A stretch of DNA of 64,000 bases from Kitasatospora sp. MAA4 (GCF_029893355.1 NZ_JARZAI010000016.1:1-64000); one strand, 5' to 3'; shown: positions 26,014 to 36,562, counted from the first letter of the stretch. Translations and numbers: made by a program. Notes: generated from the sequence alone by a model not told the origin.

Positions 26014-26026
26014 CCGCAGGGGTTGA
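26001..26026 (+). repeat. 13-bp tandem duplication containing a stop codon
   Basis: CCGCAGGGGTTAG (26001-26013) is followed directly by CCGCAGGGGTTGA (26014-26026). The first copy ends with the TAG of the exported protein gene. Confidence 0.85.
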
Positions 26027-26043
26027 GTGAACAGTGCAGGACA

Positions 26044-26076
26044 GAGCGCCCCCGCAGCGTCACCGCGGGGGCGCTC
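26044..26076 (+). terminator. Terminator of the protease operon
   Basis: A 12-bp inverted repeat (26044-26055 with 26065-26076), 9-nt loop, 30 bp after the stop codon. Confidence 0.75.
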
Positions 26077-26241
26077 CCGTTCGCGCCCGTTCTGCTTTCG
26101 TTCGCTCCAGTTCGAACAAGAACCGCGTCAGCACCTGGAGTTGATGAAACATTGATGCGCCGTTCGCCCGTCGATGACTACGCCCTGTCACGGTCGGTAG
26201 ATACCATGTGTCATTGGGTCAAAGCGGAAAGGGGTGGGGCG

Positions 26242-26544
26242 ATGGCCGGAGGAGACGCGCGCGACCTGCAGCTCTGGGGCGGGGTGGCCGTGGTCGGCGC
26301 CGCGCTGGCTGTGGTCGCGGGGTACCTGGCCGATGGGGCGCCGCTGGTCTGGGCGGTCGCGTCGGTCGAGGTGCTGCTGGTGATGGTCTACGTCGGGCGC
26401 CGGTTCCGGTACCTGGTCCGGCGCCGCGAACCCGCCGAGCACGCCGTGTCCGCTGACGCCGCGCACTGCGAGCGCTGCCTTCGGGCCCGCCATCGGGCCC
26501 GTGAGCGGGCCGGCTCAGCCGATCGCGTTGTACGCCACCAGTGA
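26242..26544 (+). CDS. Small two-helix membrane protein
   Basis: A 100-residue protein with two adjacent hydrophobic helices (about 13-32 and 36-54; VAVVGAALAVVAGYL and LVWAVASVEVLLVMVYVG), then a basic, cysteine-containing tail (AHCERCLRARHR). No family recognised. ATG at 26242 is preferred since AAGGGG precedes it; an ATG at 26206 is an alternative. The gene's 3' end overlaps the convergent hemolysin III homologue by 30 bp, so either the tail is not conserved or the two are mutually constrained. Confidence is moderate because no homologue is known to me. Confidence 0.5.
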   Translation: MAGGDARDLQLWGGVAVVGAALAVVAGYLADGAPLVWAVASVEVLLVMVYVGRRFRYLVRRREPAEHAVSADAAHCERCLRARHRARERAGSADRVVRHQ

Positions 26545-27210
26545 GACGCCCACGTACTGCACGATGAAGGCCCCCAGGGTCAGCGCGTGGAACACCTCGT
26601 GGAAGCCGAACAGGCGCGGTGACGGGTTGGGCCGCTTCAGCCCGTAGACCACGCCGCCGGCGCTGTAGAGCAGTCCGCCGATGATCAGCAGGGTGACCAC
26701 CGCGGCGCCCCCGGTGCGCAGGAAGTCCGGCAGGAAGAAGACGGCGGCCCAGCCGAGCGCGATGTAGCACGGGGTGTAGAGCCAGCGCGGGGCGCCGACC
26801 CAGAAGACCCGGAACGCTATCCCCGCCAGGGCGCCGCACCAGACCAGCCAGAGCAGCAGCTGCTGCCGTCCGCCGTGCAGCAGCAGGATGGTGAACGGCG
26901 TGTAGGACCCCGCGATGATCAGAAAGATGTTCGCGTGGTCCAGTCGGCGCAGGATCGCGTCGCCCCGCGGGCCCCAGGTGAACCGGTGGTAGACCGCGCT
27001 GACGCCGAACAGCAGCCAGGCGCTCGCCGAGTAGACGGCGCAGGCGATCCGGGCCTGCGGGGAGTCGGCCAGGCAGATCAGCACGATCCCGGCGGCCACC
27101 GAGGCCGGGAACATCCCGGCGTGCAGCCAGCCGCGCCACACCGGTTTGGCGGCCGGAGCCGTGCTGGGCCGCAGGGGCTGGGTGACGCTCGGCGTCTCGT
27201 CCGCAGTCAT
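26515..27210 (-). CDS. Hemolysin III family (PAQR-like) membrane protein
   Basis: A 231-residue membrane protein with seven predicted helices. The family zinc-site residues appear as SAVYHR early and GFHEVFHAL late, in the arrangement of PAQR receptors and bacterial YqfA/HlyIII. True haemolytic activity is doubtful; a lipid-linked hydrolase or envelope homeostasis role is more likely. The ATG at 27210 is favoured over 27219 because TAGCAT sits 7 nt upstream, implying a leaderless transcript. A palindrome overlaps the promoter, so expression is probably regulated. Confidence 0.85.
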   Translation of the reverse strand: MTADETPSVTQPLRPSTAPAAKPVWRGWLHAGMFPASVAAGIVLICLADSPQARIACAVYSASAWLLFGVSAVYHRFTWGPRGDAILRRLDHANIFLIIAGSYTPFTILLLHGGRQQLLLWLVWCGALAGIAFRVFWVGAPRWLYTPCYIALGWAAVFFLPDFLRTGGAAVVTLLIIGGLLYSAGGVVYGLKRPNPSPRLFGFHEVFHALTLGAFIVQYVGVSLVAYNAIG

Positions 27211-27217
27211 GGGGGTC

Positions 27218-27257
27218 ATGCTACCTACGGGTCCGTAGGTTACCGCTAAGTAGGTAG
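27218..27257 (-). promoter_or_regulatory. hlyIII promoter with palindromic operator
   Basis: The -10 box TAGCAT (complement of 27218-27223) is 7 nt from the start codon. ACCTACGG-GT-CCGTAGGT (27224-27241) is an 8-bp inverted repeat directly upstream, and outer arms CTACCTA (27221-27227) and TAGGTAG (27251-27257) add a second level of symmetry. A TetR-type repressor would fit, but none is adjacent. Confidence 0.55.
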
Positions 27258-27363
27258 TGGCTCTCATCACTTTTAGCCGTTCTGGAGTGTTCGCCCCTGT
27301 GACGGGAGGGGTTGACCTCTGCCGGAACAGCCGGAAATCCGCTGAGTTTATGGCCAGGATGTA

Positions 27364-27382
27364 GCAAAACTTGCGGCAAAAC
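27364..27382 (+). promoter_or_regulatory. Direct repeat upstream of pckG
   Basis: GCAAAAC occurs at 27364-27370 and 27376-27382, a 12-bp period, about 105 bp before the pckG start. It may be a binding site for a carbon-source regulator. No clear -35/-10 pair was found, so this is tentative. Confidence 0.3.
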
Positions 27383-27486
27383 CGCCATGACGCCATGTTG
27401 TCGCCCGAATGGCCGGGCTACGCTGCAAGAACCCTCAAACCCCCGGACGCCTGGTCAAGGACGAACAGGCGTGAAACGGAGCGATC

Positions 27487-29313
<1,827 letters not shown>

Positions 29314-29323
29314 CCCCGGGAAC

Positions 29324-29366
29324 ACGGGCCGGCCGCCACTGCGTTGACGCGTGGCGGCCGGCCCGT
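29324..29366. terminator. Bidirectional terminator after pckG
   Basis: A 16-bp perfect inverted repeat (29324-29339 with 29351-29366) with an 11-nt loop between convergent pckG and alaA. Confidence 0.85.
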
Positions 29367-29386
29367 TGCGTTTGGTCCGCACGGCG

Positions 29387-30601
29387 CTACGGCTGCGCGT
29401 AGCCCTGCAGGAAGTCGCCGATCCGGGTGACCGCGTCCTCGATGTCCTCCGCGCGCGGCAGCGTGACCAGCCGGAAGTGGTCCGGGTCGGGCCAGTTGAA
29501 GCCGGTGCCCTGGACGATCAGGATCCGCTGCGCCCGCAGCAGGTCGAGGACCATCTGCGCGTCGTCCTTGATCTTGTACACCTGCGGGTCGAGCCGCGGG
29601 AAGGCGTACAGCGCGCCCTTCGGCTTGACGCAGCTGACCCCGGGGATCTCGTTGAGCAGCCTGTACGCCGCGTCCCGGGACTCCAGCAGCCGTCCGCCGG
29701 GCAGCAGCAGGTCCTTGATCGACTGCCGTCCGCCGAGTGCCGCCGCCACCGCGTGCTGGGCCGGCATGTTGGCGCAGAGCCGCATGCTGGCCAGCACGTT
29801 GAGGCCCTCGATGTAGCTGCCGGCGCGCTGCCGGTCACCGGAGAGCACCATCCAGCCGGAGCGGAAGCCCGCCACCCGGTAGGCCTTGGACAGTCCGTTG
29901 AAGGTGACGCAGAAGAGGTCCGGTGCCAGCGTGGCCAGCGGCACGTGCTCGGCGTCGTCGTAGAGGATCTTGTCGTAGATCTCGTCCGCGTAGACCACCA
30001 GCTTGTGGCGGCGGGCCAGTTCGGCGATCCCCTCCAGCACCTCGCGCGGGTAGACCGCGCCGGTCGGGTTGTTGGGGTTGATCACCACGATGGCCCGGGT
30101 GCGGTCGGTGACCTTGGACTCGATGTCGGCCAGGTCCGGGTACCACTCCGACTGCTCGTCGCAGCGGTAGTGCACGGCGGTGCCGCCGGCCAGGCTGACC
30201 GAGGCCGTCCAGAGCGGGTAGTCCGGCGCGGGGACGAGCACCTCGTCGCCGTCGTCCAGCAGGGCGGTCATCGCCAGCTGGATCAGCTCGGAGACGCCGT
30301 TGCCGAGGAAGACGTCCTCCACGGTCAGGCCGTGCAGGCCGCGCTCCTCGTAGTGCATGACCACCGCGCGGCGGGCGGAGAGCAGGCCCTTGGAGTCGCC
30401 GTAGCCGTGCGCGTTGGAGAGGTTGCGCAGGATGTCCTGGAGGATCTCCGGCGGGGCCTCGAAACCGAAGGCCGCCGGGTTGCCCGTGTTCAGCTTGAGG
30501 ATGCGATGCCCCTGGTCCTCCAGTCGCATCGCCTCGTCGAGCACCGGGCCGCGGATGTCGTAGCAGACATTGGCGAGCTTGCTGGACTGGATCACCTGCA
30601 T
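29387..30601 (-). CDS. alaA: Alanine transaminase AlaA
   Basis: Class I aminotransferase, 404 residues, nearly collinear with E. coli AlaA (405). It makes alanine from pyruvate with glutamate. Conserved blocks include KLANVCYDIRGPVL near the N-terminus, INPNNPTGAVY, and the PLP lysine K239 in GLSKAYRVAGFR, with the C-terminal arginine of the substrate site in HFRLVTLP. The ATG at 30601 restores the family start MQVIQSSKLANV; the frame stays open upstream but that part is not conserved. Convergent with pckG. Confidence 0.93.
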   Translation of the reverse strand: MQVIQSSKLANVCYDIRGPVLDEAMRLEDQGHRILKLNTGNPAAFGFEAPPEILQDILRNLSNAHGYGDSKGLLSARRAVVMHYEERGLHGLTVEDVFLGNGVSELIQLAMTALLDDGDEVLVPAPDYPLWTASVSLAGGTAVHYRCDEQSEWYPDLADIESKVTDRTRAIVVINPNNPTGAVYPREVLEGIAELARRHKLVVYADEIYDKILYDDAEHVPLATLAPDLFCVTFNGLSKAYRVAGFRSGWMVLSGDRQRAGSYIEGLNVLASMRLCANMPAQHAVAAALGGRQSIKDLLLPGGRLLESRDAAYRLLNEIPGVSCVKPKGALYAFPRLDPQVYKIKDDAQMVLDLLRAQRILIVQGTGFNWPDPDHFRLVTLPRAEDIEDAVTRIGDFLQGYAQP

Positions 30602-30716
30602 GCGGTCACTGTACGGCGCCCGAACACGCCACCGGGGGTGTTTTTGGCCACGCACACCGGAACGGGTGCAGGCGCGGTCTAGGCTCGCGGGGGTCGGGCG
30701 TCGTGAAGGGGGAGAC

Positions 30717-31412
30717 GTGATCGGACTGCTGACCGGGGTCGGTGCGGGACTGCTCGCGGCTCCCGTGCTGCGGGCCGAGGCGACCCGCCGCGCGGTGCCG
30801 TTCGGCGAGCCGCCGGCGGGCTGCGACTGCGCGGCGGTACGCCGGTGGCTGCCGGCGACCGGGCGCTGCCCGGGGTGCGGCCGGCAGAGCGGACCCGGCC
30901 CGCTGACGGTGGAGCTGGTCGCGGCGGCGGTCGGTGCGGCGGTCGGCTCGGCGGCGCCCTGGCCGCTGCTCCCGCTGCTCGCCTGGATCGCGCTCCTCGG
31001 CGTGGTGCTCGGCTTCGTGGACGTCGCCGTGCACCGCCTCCCGGACGCGCTCACCCTCCGGCTCGCCCTGGGCGTCGCCGTGCTGCTCCCGGTGGCCGCC
31101 CTGCTCGACCACCGTCCCGGCGTGCTGCTCCGCTGCCTGCTCGCCGCCGCGGTACTCGGGGTGGTCTACGGCGCACTGGCGATGCTCGGCCCGATGGGCC
31201 TGGGGGACGCCAAGCTCGCGCCTGTCCTGGGCGCGCTGCTCGCCTGGTACGGCTGGCGCACGGTCTTCAGCGGGGTCTTCACGGGCTTCCTGCTGGGCGC
31301 GCTCTGGGGGCTCGCGCTGCTGGTGACCCGCCGCGCCAGGGCCCGCGATCCGATCCCGTTCGGCCCCTGCATGCTGCTGGGCGCACTGGTGGCGGTGCTG
31401 GCCGCGCGGTAG
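30717..31412 (+). CDS. Prepilin peptidase (A24 aspartic protease family)
   Basis: A 231-residue integral membrane protease. The two catalytic aspartates lie in GFVDVAVHRLPDAL and GLGDAKLAPVLG, the latter the GxGD signature. A cytoplasmic loop keeps four cysteines (CDC ... CPGC), as in enzymes with a zinc-binding N-terminal methylase region, although here that region is very short and methylase activity unlikely. It would process type IV pilin-like or Tad pilin leaders. No pilin or assembly genes are present nearby, so it is an orphan. GGGGGAG precedes the GTG start; TAGGCT at 30680-30685 may be its -10. Confidence 0.88.
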   Translation: MIGLLTGVGAGLLAAPVLRAEATRRAVPFGEPPAGCDCAAVRRWLPATGRCPGCGRQSGPGPLTVELVAAAVGAAVGSAAPWPLLPLLAWIALLGVVLGFVDVAVHRLPDALTLRLALGVAVLLPVAALLDHRPGVLLRCLLAAAVLGVVYGALAMLGPMGLGDAKLAPVLGALLAWYGWRTVFSGVFTGFLLGALWGLALLVTRRARARDPIPFGPCMLLGALVAVLAAR

Positions 31413-31537
31413 TCGCGTCAGGTGATATCGGTCACGAACACGTCCGGTAACTGGCGAAACCTCTCCTGTCACGCTATCAACTCTGGTGGCAACAGTCGCG
31501 ATTCGGCGACCCACAGCATCACGGGGGCTCAAAAAGC

Positions 31538-32242
31538 ATGACCAGTTCCACTTCGGCAAAGACCGCTCAGGCGATCATCGGACTCGCCATCGGCGCACTC
31601 GCCCTGACCGCCTGCGGGCCCGACACCCCGGACCCCACCCCGACCAAGTCCGCCTCCTCCCAGCCGAGTTCGGGCGGCGGCTTCGGCGGCGGTTCCACCG
31701 GCGGCGACAGCAGCACGCCCAGCGCCGTGAGCACGCCCAGCTCCGCACCCACGGCCGCACCGGCACCCGCCGGCGGCGGTGGCGGGGCGACGGCCACGGC
31801 GGGCCAGAGCTTCAAGATCGGCCAGGCGGCCACGCTTCCGTTCAGCTACGGCAGCACCAAGGGGACGATCTCGCTGACCGTCACCTCGATCCAGATGGGC
31901 GCCTCGTCCGACCTGGACTCGCTCAAGCTGGGCGACCAGGTCAAGGGGATGGTCCCCTACTACATCCACTACTCGGTGAAGAACGTCGGCAACACCGACC
32001 TCTCCTTCTCCACCGTGGACCACATGAAGGGCCTGCTGCCGGACGGGACCGACGCGCAGGACCTGATGCTGATCGGCACGTTCGACAAGTGCCCGAACGA
32101 CTCGCTGCCCAGCGGCTTCACCAACGGCCAGACCGCGCAGGGCTGCTCGGTCTCGCTGGCGCCGTCGTCCGCGGTGAAGGTCGCCTCGGCCGAGTACTGG
32201 GGCGACCCGTTCACGATGGACAAGGGCCTCTACTGGAAGTAG
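31538..32242 (+). CDS. Secreted lipoprotein with DUF4352-like domain
   Basis: A 234-residue lipoprotein. The lipobox LTAC ends at C26, which would be acylated and anchor the protein to the membrane. A Ser/Thr/Gly/Pro-rich spacer (27-88) is followed by an Ig-like beta domain of DUF4352 type (about 90-234; VTSIQMG, YYIHYSVKNVGNTDL). Members are implicated in cell-surface stress or immunity but no activity is established. The ATG start fits the signal sequence. A perfect terminator follows immediately. Confidence 0.8.
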   Translation: MTSSTSAKTAQAIIGLAIGALALTACGPDTPDPTPTKSASSQPSSGGGFGGGSTGGDSSTPSAVSTPSSAPTAAPAPAGGGGGATATAGQSFKIGQAATLPFSYGSTKGTISLTVTSIQMGASSDLDSLKLGDQVKGMVPYYIHYSVKNVGNTDLSFSTVDHMKGLLPDGTDAQDLMLIGTFDKCPNDSLPSGFTNGQTAQGCSVSLAPSSAVKVASAEYWGDPFTMDKGLYWK

Positions 32243-32250
32243 CGGACACG

Positions 32251-32291
32251 AAGGGGGCCCGCCGCACCTGCTCGGTGCGGCGGGCCCCCTT
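32251..32291. terminator. Bidirectional terminator between lipoprotein and chitinase
   Basis: Perfect 18-bp inverted repeat (32251-32268 with 32274-32291), 5-nt loop and flanking A and T runs on both sides; it serves both convergent genes. Confidence 0.92.
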
Positions 32292-32300
32292 TTCCGTGCG

Positions 32301-33887
32301 TTACGGCATGGCGTGGACGTGGGCGCCCACGTTGGTGGAGAAGTCGTTGCCGTTGGCCGCGTCCCAGTTGGTCGACCAGGCCATCGCACCGCGGATGGTG
32401 GGCCACTTGGCCGGCGGGACGAAGCTGCCGCAGTTGGTGCCGGTGGCCAGGCAGTCCAGCGCGTTGTTCACCACGGTCGAGGAGACGTAGCCGCTGCCCG
32501 CCGCCTTGCCGGAGGCCGGGACGCCGATGCCGACCTGGGACGGGTCGAGGCCGCCCTCGATGTGGGTGCAGATCTGGCTGGTGATGAAGTCCACCGTGCC
32601 CTGGTTGTAGACCTTGCCGTCGCAGCCGTTCATCCCGCCCGAGTTGTAGAACTGGGTGTTGACGACGGTCAGGATGTCCTTGGTGGCCAGCGCGAGCTGG
32701 AAGTAGGCGCCGCTGGTGTTGTACATGTCGATGGTCTGCGGAGCCATCGTCAGGACGAAGCCGGGGCCGACCCTGGCCGCCAGGGTGTGCAGCGACTGCG
32801 CCAGGTAGGTCGCGTTGACGCCGTTCTCCAGGTCGATGTCGACGCCGTCGAAGCCGTAGCTCTGGATCAGCGCGTAGGCGCTGTCCGCGAAGTTGGCCGC
32901 CGAGGTGGCGTCGCCGACCGTGATCGCGCCGTTCTGGCCGCCGACCGAGAGGACGACCTTCTTGCCGGCCGCGTGCTTGGCGGCGATGTCGGCGCGGAAC
33001 TGGGCGTCGGTGTAGCCGCCGAGGCCGGTGGCGAGCGCCGGGTCGATGGCGAAGGTGATGCCGCCGGCCTTGGCCGGGTCGGCGTTGGCGAACGAGACCG
33101 CGATGATGTCGTACGCGCTCTGGACGGCGGAGAGCTTCTGGTCGGTCGCGCCGTTGTCGAAGTCCTGCCAGTAGCCGGTCAGCAGGTGCTTGGGCAGGCT
33201 GCCCGAGGACGGCGGCGGGGTGGTCGGCGGCGCGGTGGTGGGCGGCGCGGTGGTCGGGGGTGCCGTGGTGGGCGGCGCGGTGGTCGGGGGTGCCGTGGTG
33301 GGCGGCGCGGTGGTCGGCGGAGCGGTGCTGGGCGTCGGCGTCGGGGTGCCGGCTCCCGCCGGGCCTGTCAGCGTCACGTCGTCCGCCGTGTAGGCGCCCT
33401 GGCCGTACCACCCGTGCAGGTAGAGCGTCACGCTCGTGGTGCTCGCGCCGGTGGTGAAGCTGGTGCTCAGCTGGTTCCAGGAGGTCTGGTTCGACCAGGC
33501 GCTCGGGTCCGTCCCGCCGGTGCCGCTCGCGCCCAGGTAGACGTACGGGCCCTGCACCCAGCTGCTCAGCGTGTAGCTGGAGCTCGGCTGGACCGAGACG
33601 GTCTGCGTGCACTGCGCGCTGTCCGAGCTGGTCGGCACGGCCTGCAGCGCGTACGAGCCGCTGTGCACCGGGGTGCTGACGGCGCTCGCGGTCGCGGTGC
33701 AGGTCCAGCCGGCCAGCGTGCCGGTCTCGAAGCCGCCGTTGGCCACCAGGTTGCCGGCCGCGGCGCTGGCCCCGCCGGCGAAGAGCGCCAGTCCGGTGCC
33801 GGCCAGGGCGAGCGCGGTGGCGCCGGCCGTGACGGCGGGCAGTGCACTGCGGCGGCGACGGTGGGTGGGGGGAACCGAACGGGCCAT
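32301..33887 (-). CDS. Secreted chitinase: CBM, Pro/Thr linker, GH18
   Basis: A 528-residue extracellular chitinase. Order: signal peptide (about 1-43, ending GGASAAA); a carbohydrate-binding beta-sandwich (about 44-180, NLVANGGFETGTLAGWTC); a linker with six consecutive TTAPP repeats; a GH18 catalytic domain (about 235-528). The full DxxDxDxE motif is present as FDGVDIDLENG with D347, D350, D352 and E354; LSVGGQNG is the SxGG site. AGGAGAG precedes the ATG. A DasR-type box lies about 95 bp upstream, so it is probably coregulated with the chitinase at 9.8 kb. Confidence 0.94.
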   Translation of the reverse strand: MARSVPPTHRRRRSALPAVTAGATALALAGTGLALFAGGASAAAGNLVANGGFETGTLAGWTCTATASAVSTPVHSGSYALQAVPTSSDSAQCTQTVSVQPSSSYTLSSWVQGPYVYLGASGTGGTDPSAWSNQTSWNQLSTSFTTGASTTSVTLYLHGWYGQGAYTADDVTLTGPAGAGTPTPTPSTAPPTTAPPTTAPPTTAPPTTAPPTTAPPTTAPPTTPPPSSGSLPKHLLTGYWQDFDNGATDQKLSAVQSAYDIIAVSFANADPAKAGGITFAIDPALATGLGGYTDAQFRADIAAKHAAGKKVVLSVGGQNGAITVGDATSAANFADSAYALIQSYGFDGVDIDLENGVNATYLAQSLHTLAARVGPGFVLTMAPQTIDMYNTSGAYFQLALATKDILTVVNTQFYNSGGMNGCDGKVYNQGTVDFITSQICTHIEGGLDPSQVGIGVPASGKAAGSGYVSSTVVNNALDCLATGTNCGSFVPPAKWPTIRGAMAWSTNWDAANGNDFSTNVGAHVHAMP

Positions 33888-34230
33888 GACGAACTCTCCT
33901 GTGGGGAGGAGGGGAGAGCCGCCGCGGTGGGGGCGCGGCGGCTCGTGTGGGGGAGGGGACAGCAGACGAGCTTGCGAACAAGCTGGACTAGACCATTGGC
34001 ACGCGTCAAGGACCGGTCCGCCGGCTTACGGCTCCCTTAAGGATTCGGAGACCTCGCCGTGTCCGGTCCCACTGTGACCGTCACCACACCCCCACGGTCC
34101 GTAGTCAACGTTTCGAAAACGCATCCCACCTGCGGCTTTCCTGCTCGGTGCGGGGCGGGAGTAGGCTGCCTCCGGACCTTCGCAGTGGGAGCCTGGGTCA
34201 GGGGGTACGAGCTCGGAGGGGCTGAACGTC
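33888..34230. other. Divergent intergenic region, chitinase and uppS promoters
   Basis: No gene. It holds an 11-bp hairpin (33916-33926 with 33934-33944) in the chitinase leader, a DasR-type box (33982-33997), and TAGGCT (34162-34167), a plausible -10 for uppS giving a leader of about 55 nt. The rest shows nothing I can interpret. Confidence 0.6.
33982..33997. promoter_or_regulatory. DasR-type (dre) box upstream of chitinase
   Basis: GCTGGACTAGACCATT agrees with the dre consensus ACTGGTCTAGACCACT at 13 of 16 positions, including the CTAGACCA core. Position suits repression of the chitinase promoter and derepression by glucosamine-6-phosphate. Confidence 0.65.
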
Positions 34231-35025
34231 ATGGGTCTGCGCGACGTCGTCGACCGCACGCCGGGGCTGCGTACCCTGCTGGGCGGCATGTACAACCTGT
34301 ACGGCCAGCGCGTCGAGGCGCACCTGGCCCGCACCCCGCACCACGTCGGCGTGATCCTGGACGGCAACCGCCGCTGGGCCAAGGCGGTCGGCAACTCGAC
34401 CGTCTACGGCCACCGCCGCGGCGCGGACAAGATCTCCGAGTTCCTCGGGTGGTGCGACGAGACCAACATCGAGGTCGTCACCCTGTGGATGCTCTCCACC
34501 GACAACCTCTCCCGCCCGGCGGGCGAACTCGTCCCGCTGCTCGGCATCATCGAGGACGCGGTGACCGGTCTGGCCGAGGCGAAGCGCTGGAAGGTCCGCC
34601 CGGTCGGGGCGCTGGACCTGCTGCCGCAGAAGACCGCCGAGATCCTCAAGAACGCGGCCGCCGCCACCGAGCACCTCGAAGGCATCACGGTCAACGTGGC
34701 CGTCGGCTACGGCGGGCGGCACGAGATCGCCGACGCCGTCCGCTCGCTGCTCCAGGAGCACGCGGGCCGCGGCACCTCGATCGAGGAGCTGGCCGAGATC
34801 CTGGACGTCGAGCACATCGCCGAGCACCTCTACACCAAGGGCCAGCCCGACCCCGACCTGGTGATCCGCACCTCGGGCGAGCAGCGGCTCTCGGGCTTCC
34901 TGCTCTGGCAGAGCGCGCACAGCGAGTTCTACTTCTGCGAGGCGTACTGGCCGGCCTTCCGCAAGGTCGACTTCCTCCGCGCGCTGCGCGCCTACGAGGA
35001 GCGCAACCGCCGATACGGAGGCTGA
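34231..35025 (+). CDS. uppS: Isoprenyl transferase (undecaprenyl diphosphate synthase family)
   Basis: A 264-residue cis-prenyltransferase that elongates farnesyl diphosphate to the C50-C55 carrier for peptidoglycan and other wall polymers. The catalytic aspartate is D44 in VILDGNRRWAK; the C-terminal motif RTSGEQRLSGFLLWQ and EFYFCEAYWPAF are intact. GGAGGGG precedes the ATG. It lies just upstream of phoH, the usual actinobacterial neighbour. Its product is the lipid carrier needed by the DprE-type operon found 10 kb downstream. Confidence 0.95.
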   Translation: MGLRDVVDRTPGLRTLLGGMYNLYGQRVEAHLARTPHHVGVILDGNRRWAKAVGNSTVYGHRRGADKISEFLGWCDETNIEVVTLWMLSTDNLSRPAGELVPLLGIIEDAVTGLAEAKRWKVRPVGALDLLPQKTAEILKNAAAATEHLEGITVNVAVGYGGRHEIADAVRSLLQEHAGRGTSIEELAEILDVEHIAEHLYTKGQPDPDLVIRTSGEQRLSGFLLWQSAHSEFYFCEAYWPAFRKVDFLRALRAYEERNRRYGG

Positions 35026-35227
35026 CACTCCGTCGGGCCGGTTCGTCCCTCCTACCCCGCTGGCCACTTGGGGCAAACGTTCATCCGCAGTGATCCGCGA
35101 GTTCGCTTCCGCGGGCATGTACCAGGCCCCGTCAGGGAATACACATGCCAGACCGGCATCCTGACCATCGGGGTCGCGGGGGCCGGTGAGCCGCGGGTGA
35201 CGCAGGGTCGCCCGCCCTGGAGGCCTA

Positions 35228-36562
35228 GTGGTCAGTTCCAAGAGCCGCCGGACACCAGACCGGCGCACGTACGTGCTCGACACCAGCGTGCTCCTCGCGG
35301 ACCCGCTCGCCATGACCCGGTTCGAGGAGCACGAGGTCGTGCTCCCGGTGGTCGTGGTCACCGAGTTGGAAGCCAAACGGCACCATCCCGAACTGGGCTA
35401 CTTCGCCCGCCAGGCCCTGCGCCTGCTCGACGACTACCGGGTCCGCTACGGCCGACTCGACGAGCCGATCCCGGTCGGGGAGACCGGCGGCTCGATCCGG
35501 GTGGAGCTGAACCACTCGGACACCTCCGTGCTGCCGGCCGGTTACCGGCTCGGCGGCGGCGAGGCGGACACCAGGATCCTCGCGGTCGCCCGCAACCTGC
35601 AGGCCGAGGGGTACGACGTCACCGTCGTCTCCAAGGACCTGCCGATGCGGATCAAGGCCAGCGCGGTGGGTCTGCTCGCCGAGGAGTACCGGGCCGAGCT
35701 GGCGATCACCTCCGGGTGGACCGGAATGTCCGAACTGCCGGTTTCCGGCGACCAGGTGGACGAACTCTTCGGCGCCCCGCACGACAGCGCGGTGGAGATC
35801 GACGGTGCCGAGGAGCTCCCGGTGCACACCGGCCTGGTGCTCACCTCGGAGCGCGGCCGGGCGCTCGGCCGGGTGGCCGGCGACGGCCGGGTCAGGCTGG
35901 TGCGCGGCGACCGGGAGGCGTTCGGGCTGCGCGGCCGCAGCGCCGAGCAGCGGGTCGCGCTGGACCTGCTGCTCGACCCCGAGGTCGGGATCGTCTCGCT
36001 CGGCGGCCGGGCCGGTACGGGCAAGTCCGCGCTGGCGCTCTGCGCCGGCCTGGAGGCCGTGCTGGAGCGCCAGCAGCACCGCAAGGTGATGGTCTTCCGC
36101 CCGCTCTACGCGGTCGGCGGCCAGGAGTTGGGCTACCTGCCGGGCTCCGAGCACGAGAAGATGAGCCCCTGGGCCCAGGCGGTCTTCGACACCCTGTCGG
36201 CGGTCACCACGCCGGCCGTGATCGAGGAGGTGATCTCCCGCGGGATGCTGGAGGTGCTGCCGCTCACCCACATCCGCGGGCGCTCGCTGCACGACGCCTT
36301 CGTGATCGTGGACGAGGCGCAGTCGCTGGAGCGCAACGTGCTGCTCACCGTGCTCTCCCGGATCGGCCAGGGTTCGCGGGTGGTGCTCACCCACGACGTG
36401 GCCCAGCGGGACAACCTCCGGGTGGGGCGCTACGACGGCGTCGTCGCGGTGGTGGAGAAGCTGAAGGGGCATCCGCTCTTCGCACACATCACCTTGACCC
36501 GCTCCGAGCGTTCGCCGATCGCGGCGCTGGTGACCGAGATGCTGGAGGACATCCAGCCGTAG
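35228..36562 (+). CDS. PIN-PhoH family protein
   Basis: A 444-residue fusion of an N-terminal PIN RNase domain (about 12-150; [13 protein letters not shown] and [14 protein letters not shown] with clustered acidic residues) and a PhoH-type ATPase/helicase (about 235-440; P-loop [11 protein letters not shown] with K266, Walker [12 protein letters not shown]). Such PhoH2 proteins are RNA helicase-nucleases, often linked to phosphate or growth stress. GGAGG lies 5 nt before the GTG. A 202-bp gap after uppS contains a GGCATGT/ACATGCC inverted repeat (35114-35149) and otherwise nothing clear. Confidence 0.93.
   Translation: MVSSKSRRTPDRRTYVLDTSVLLADPLAMTRFEEHEVVLPVVVVTELEAKRHHPELGYFARQALRLLDDYRVRYGRLDEPIPVGETGGSIRVELNHSDTSVLPAGYRLGGGEADTRILAVARNLQAEGYDVTVVSKDLPMRIKASAVGLLAEEYRAELAITSGWTGMSELPVSGDQVDELFGAPHDSAVEIDGAEELPVHTGLVLTSERGRALGRVAGDGRVRLVRGDREAFGLRGRSAEQRVALDLLLDPEVGIVSLGGRAGTGKSALALCAGLEAVLERQQHRKVMVFRPLYAVGGQELGYLPGSEHEKMSPWAQAVFDTLSAVTTPAVIEEVISRGMLEVLPLTHIRGRSLHDAFVIVDEAQSLERNVLLTVLSRIGQGSRVVLTHDVAQRDNLRVGRYDGVVAVVEKLKGHPLFAHITLTRSERSPIAALVTEMLEDIQP

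Noticed and set aside
33190-33350. CRISPR-like repeat array
   Set aside because: The periodic sequence encodes the in-frame TTAPP linker of the chitinase and has no spacers.
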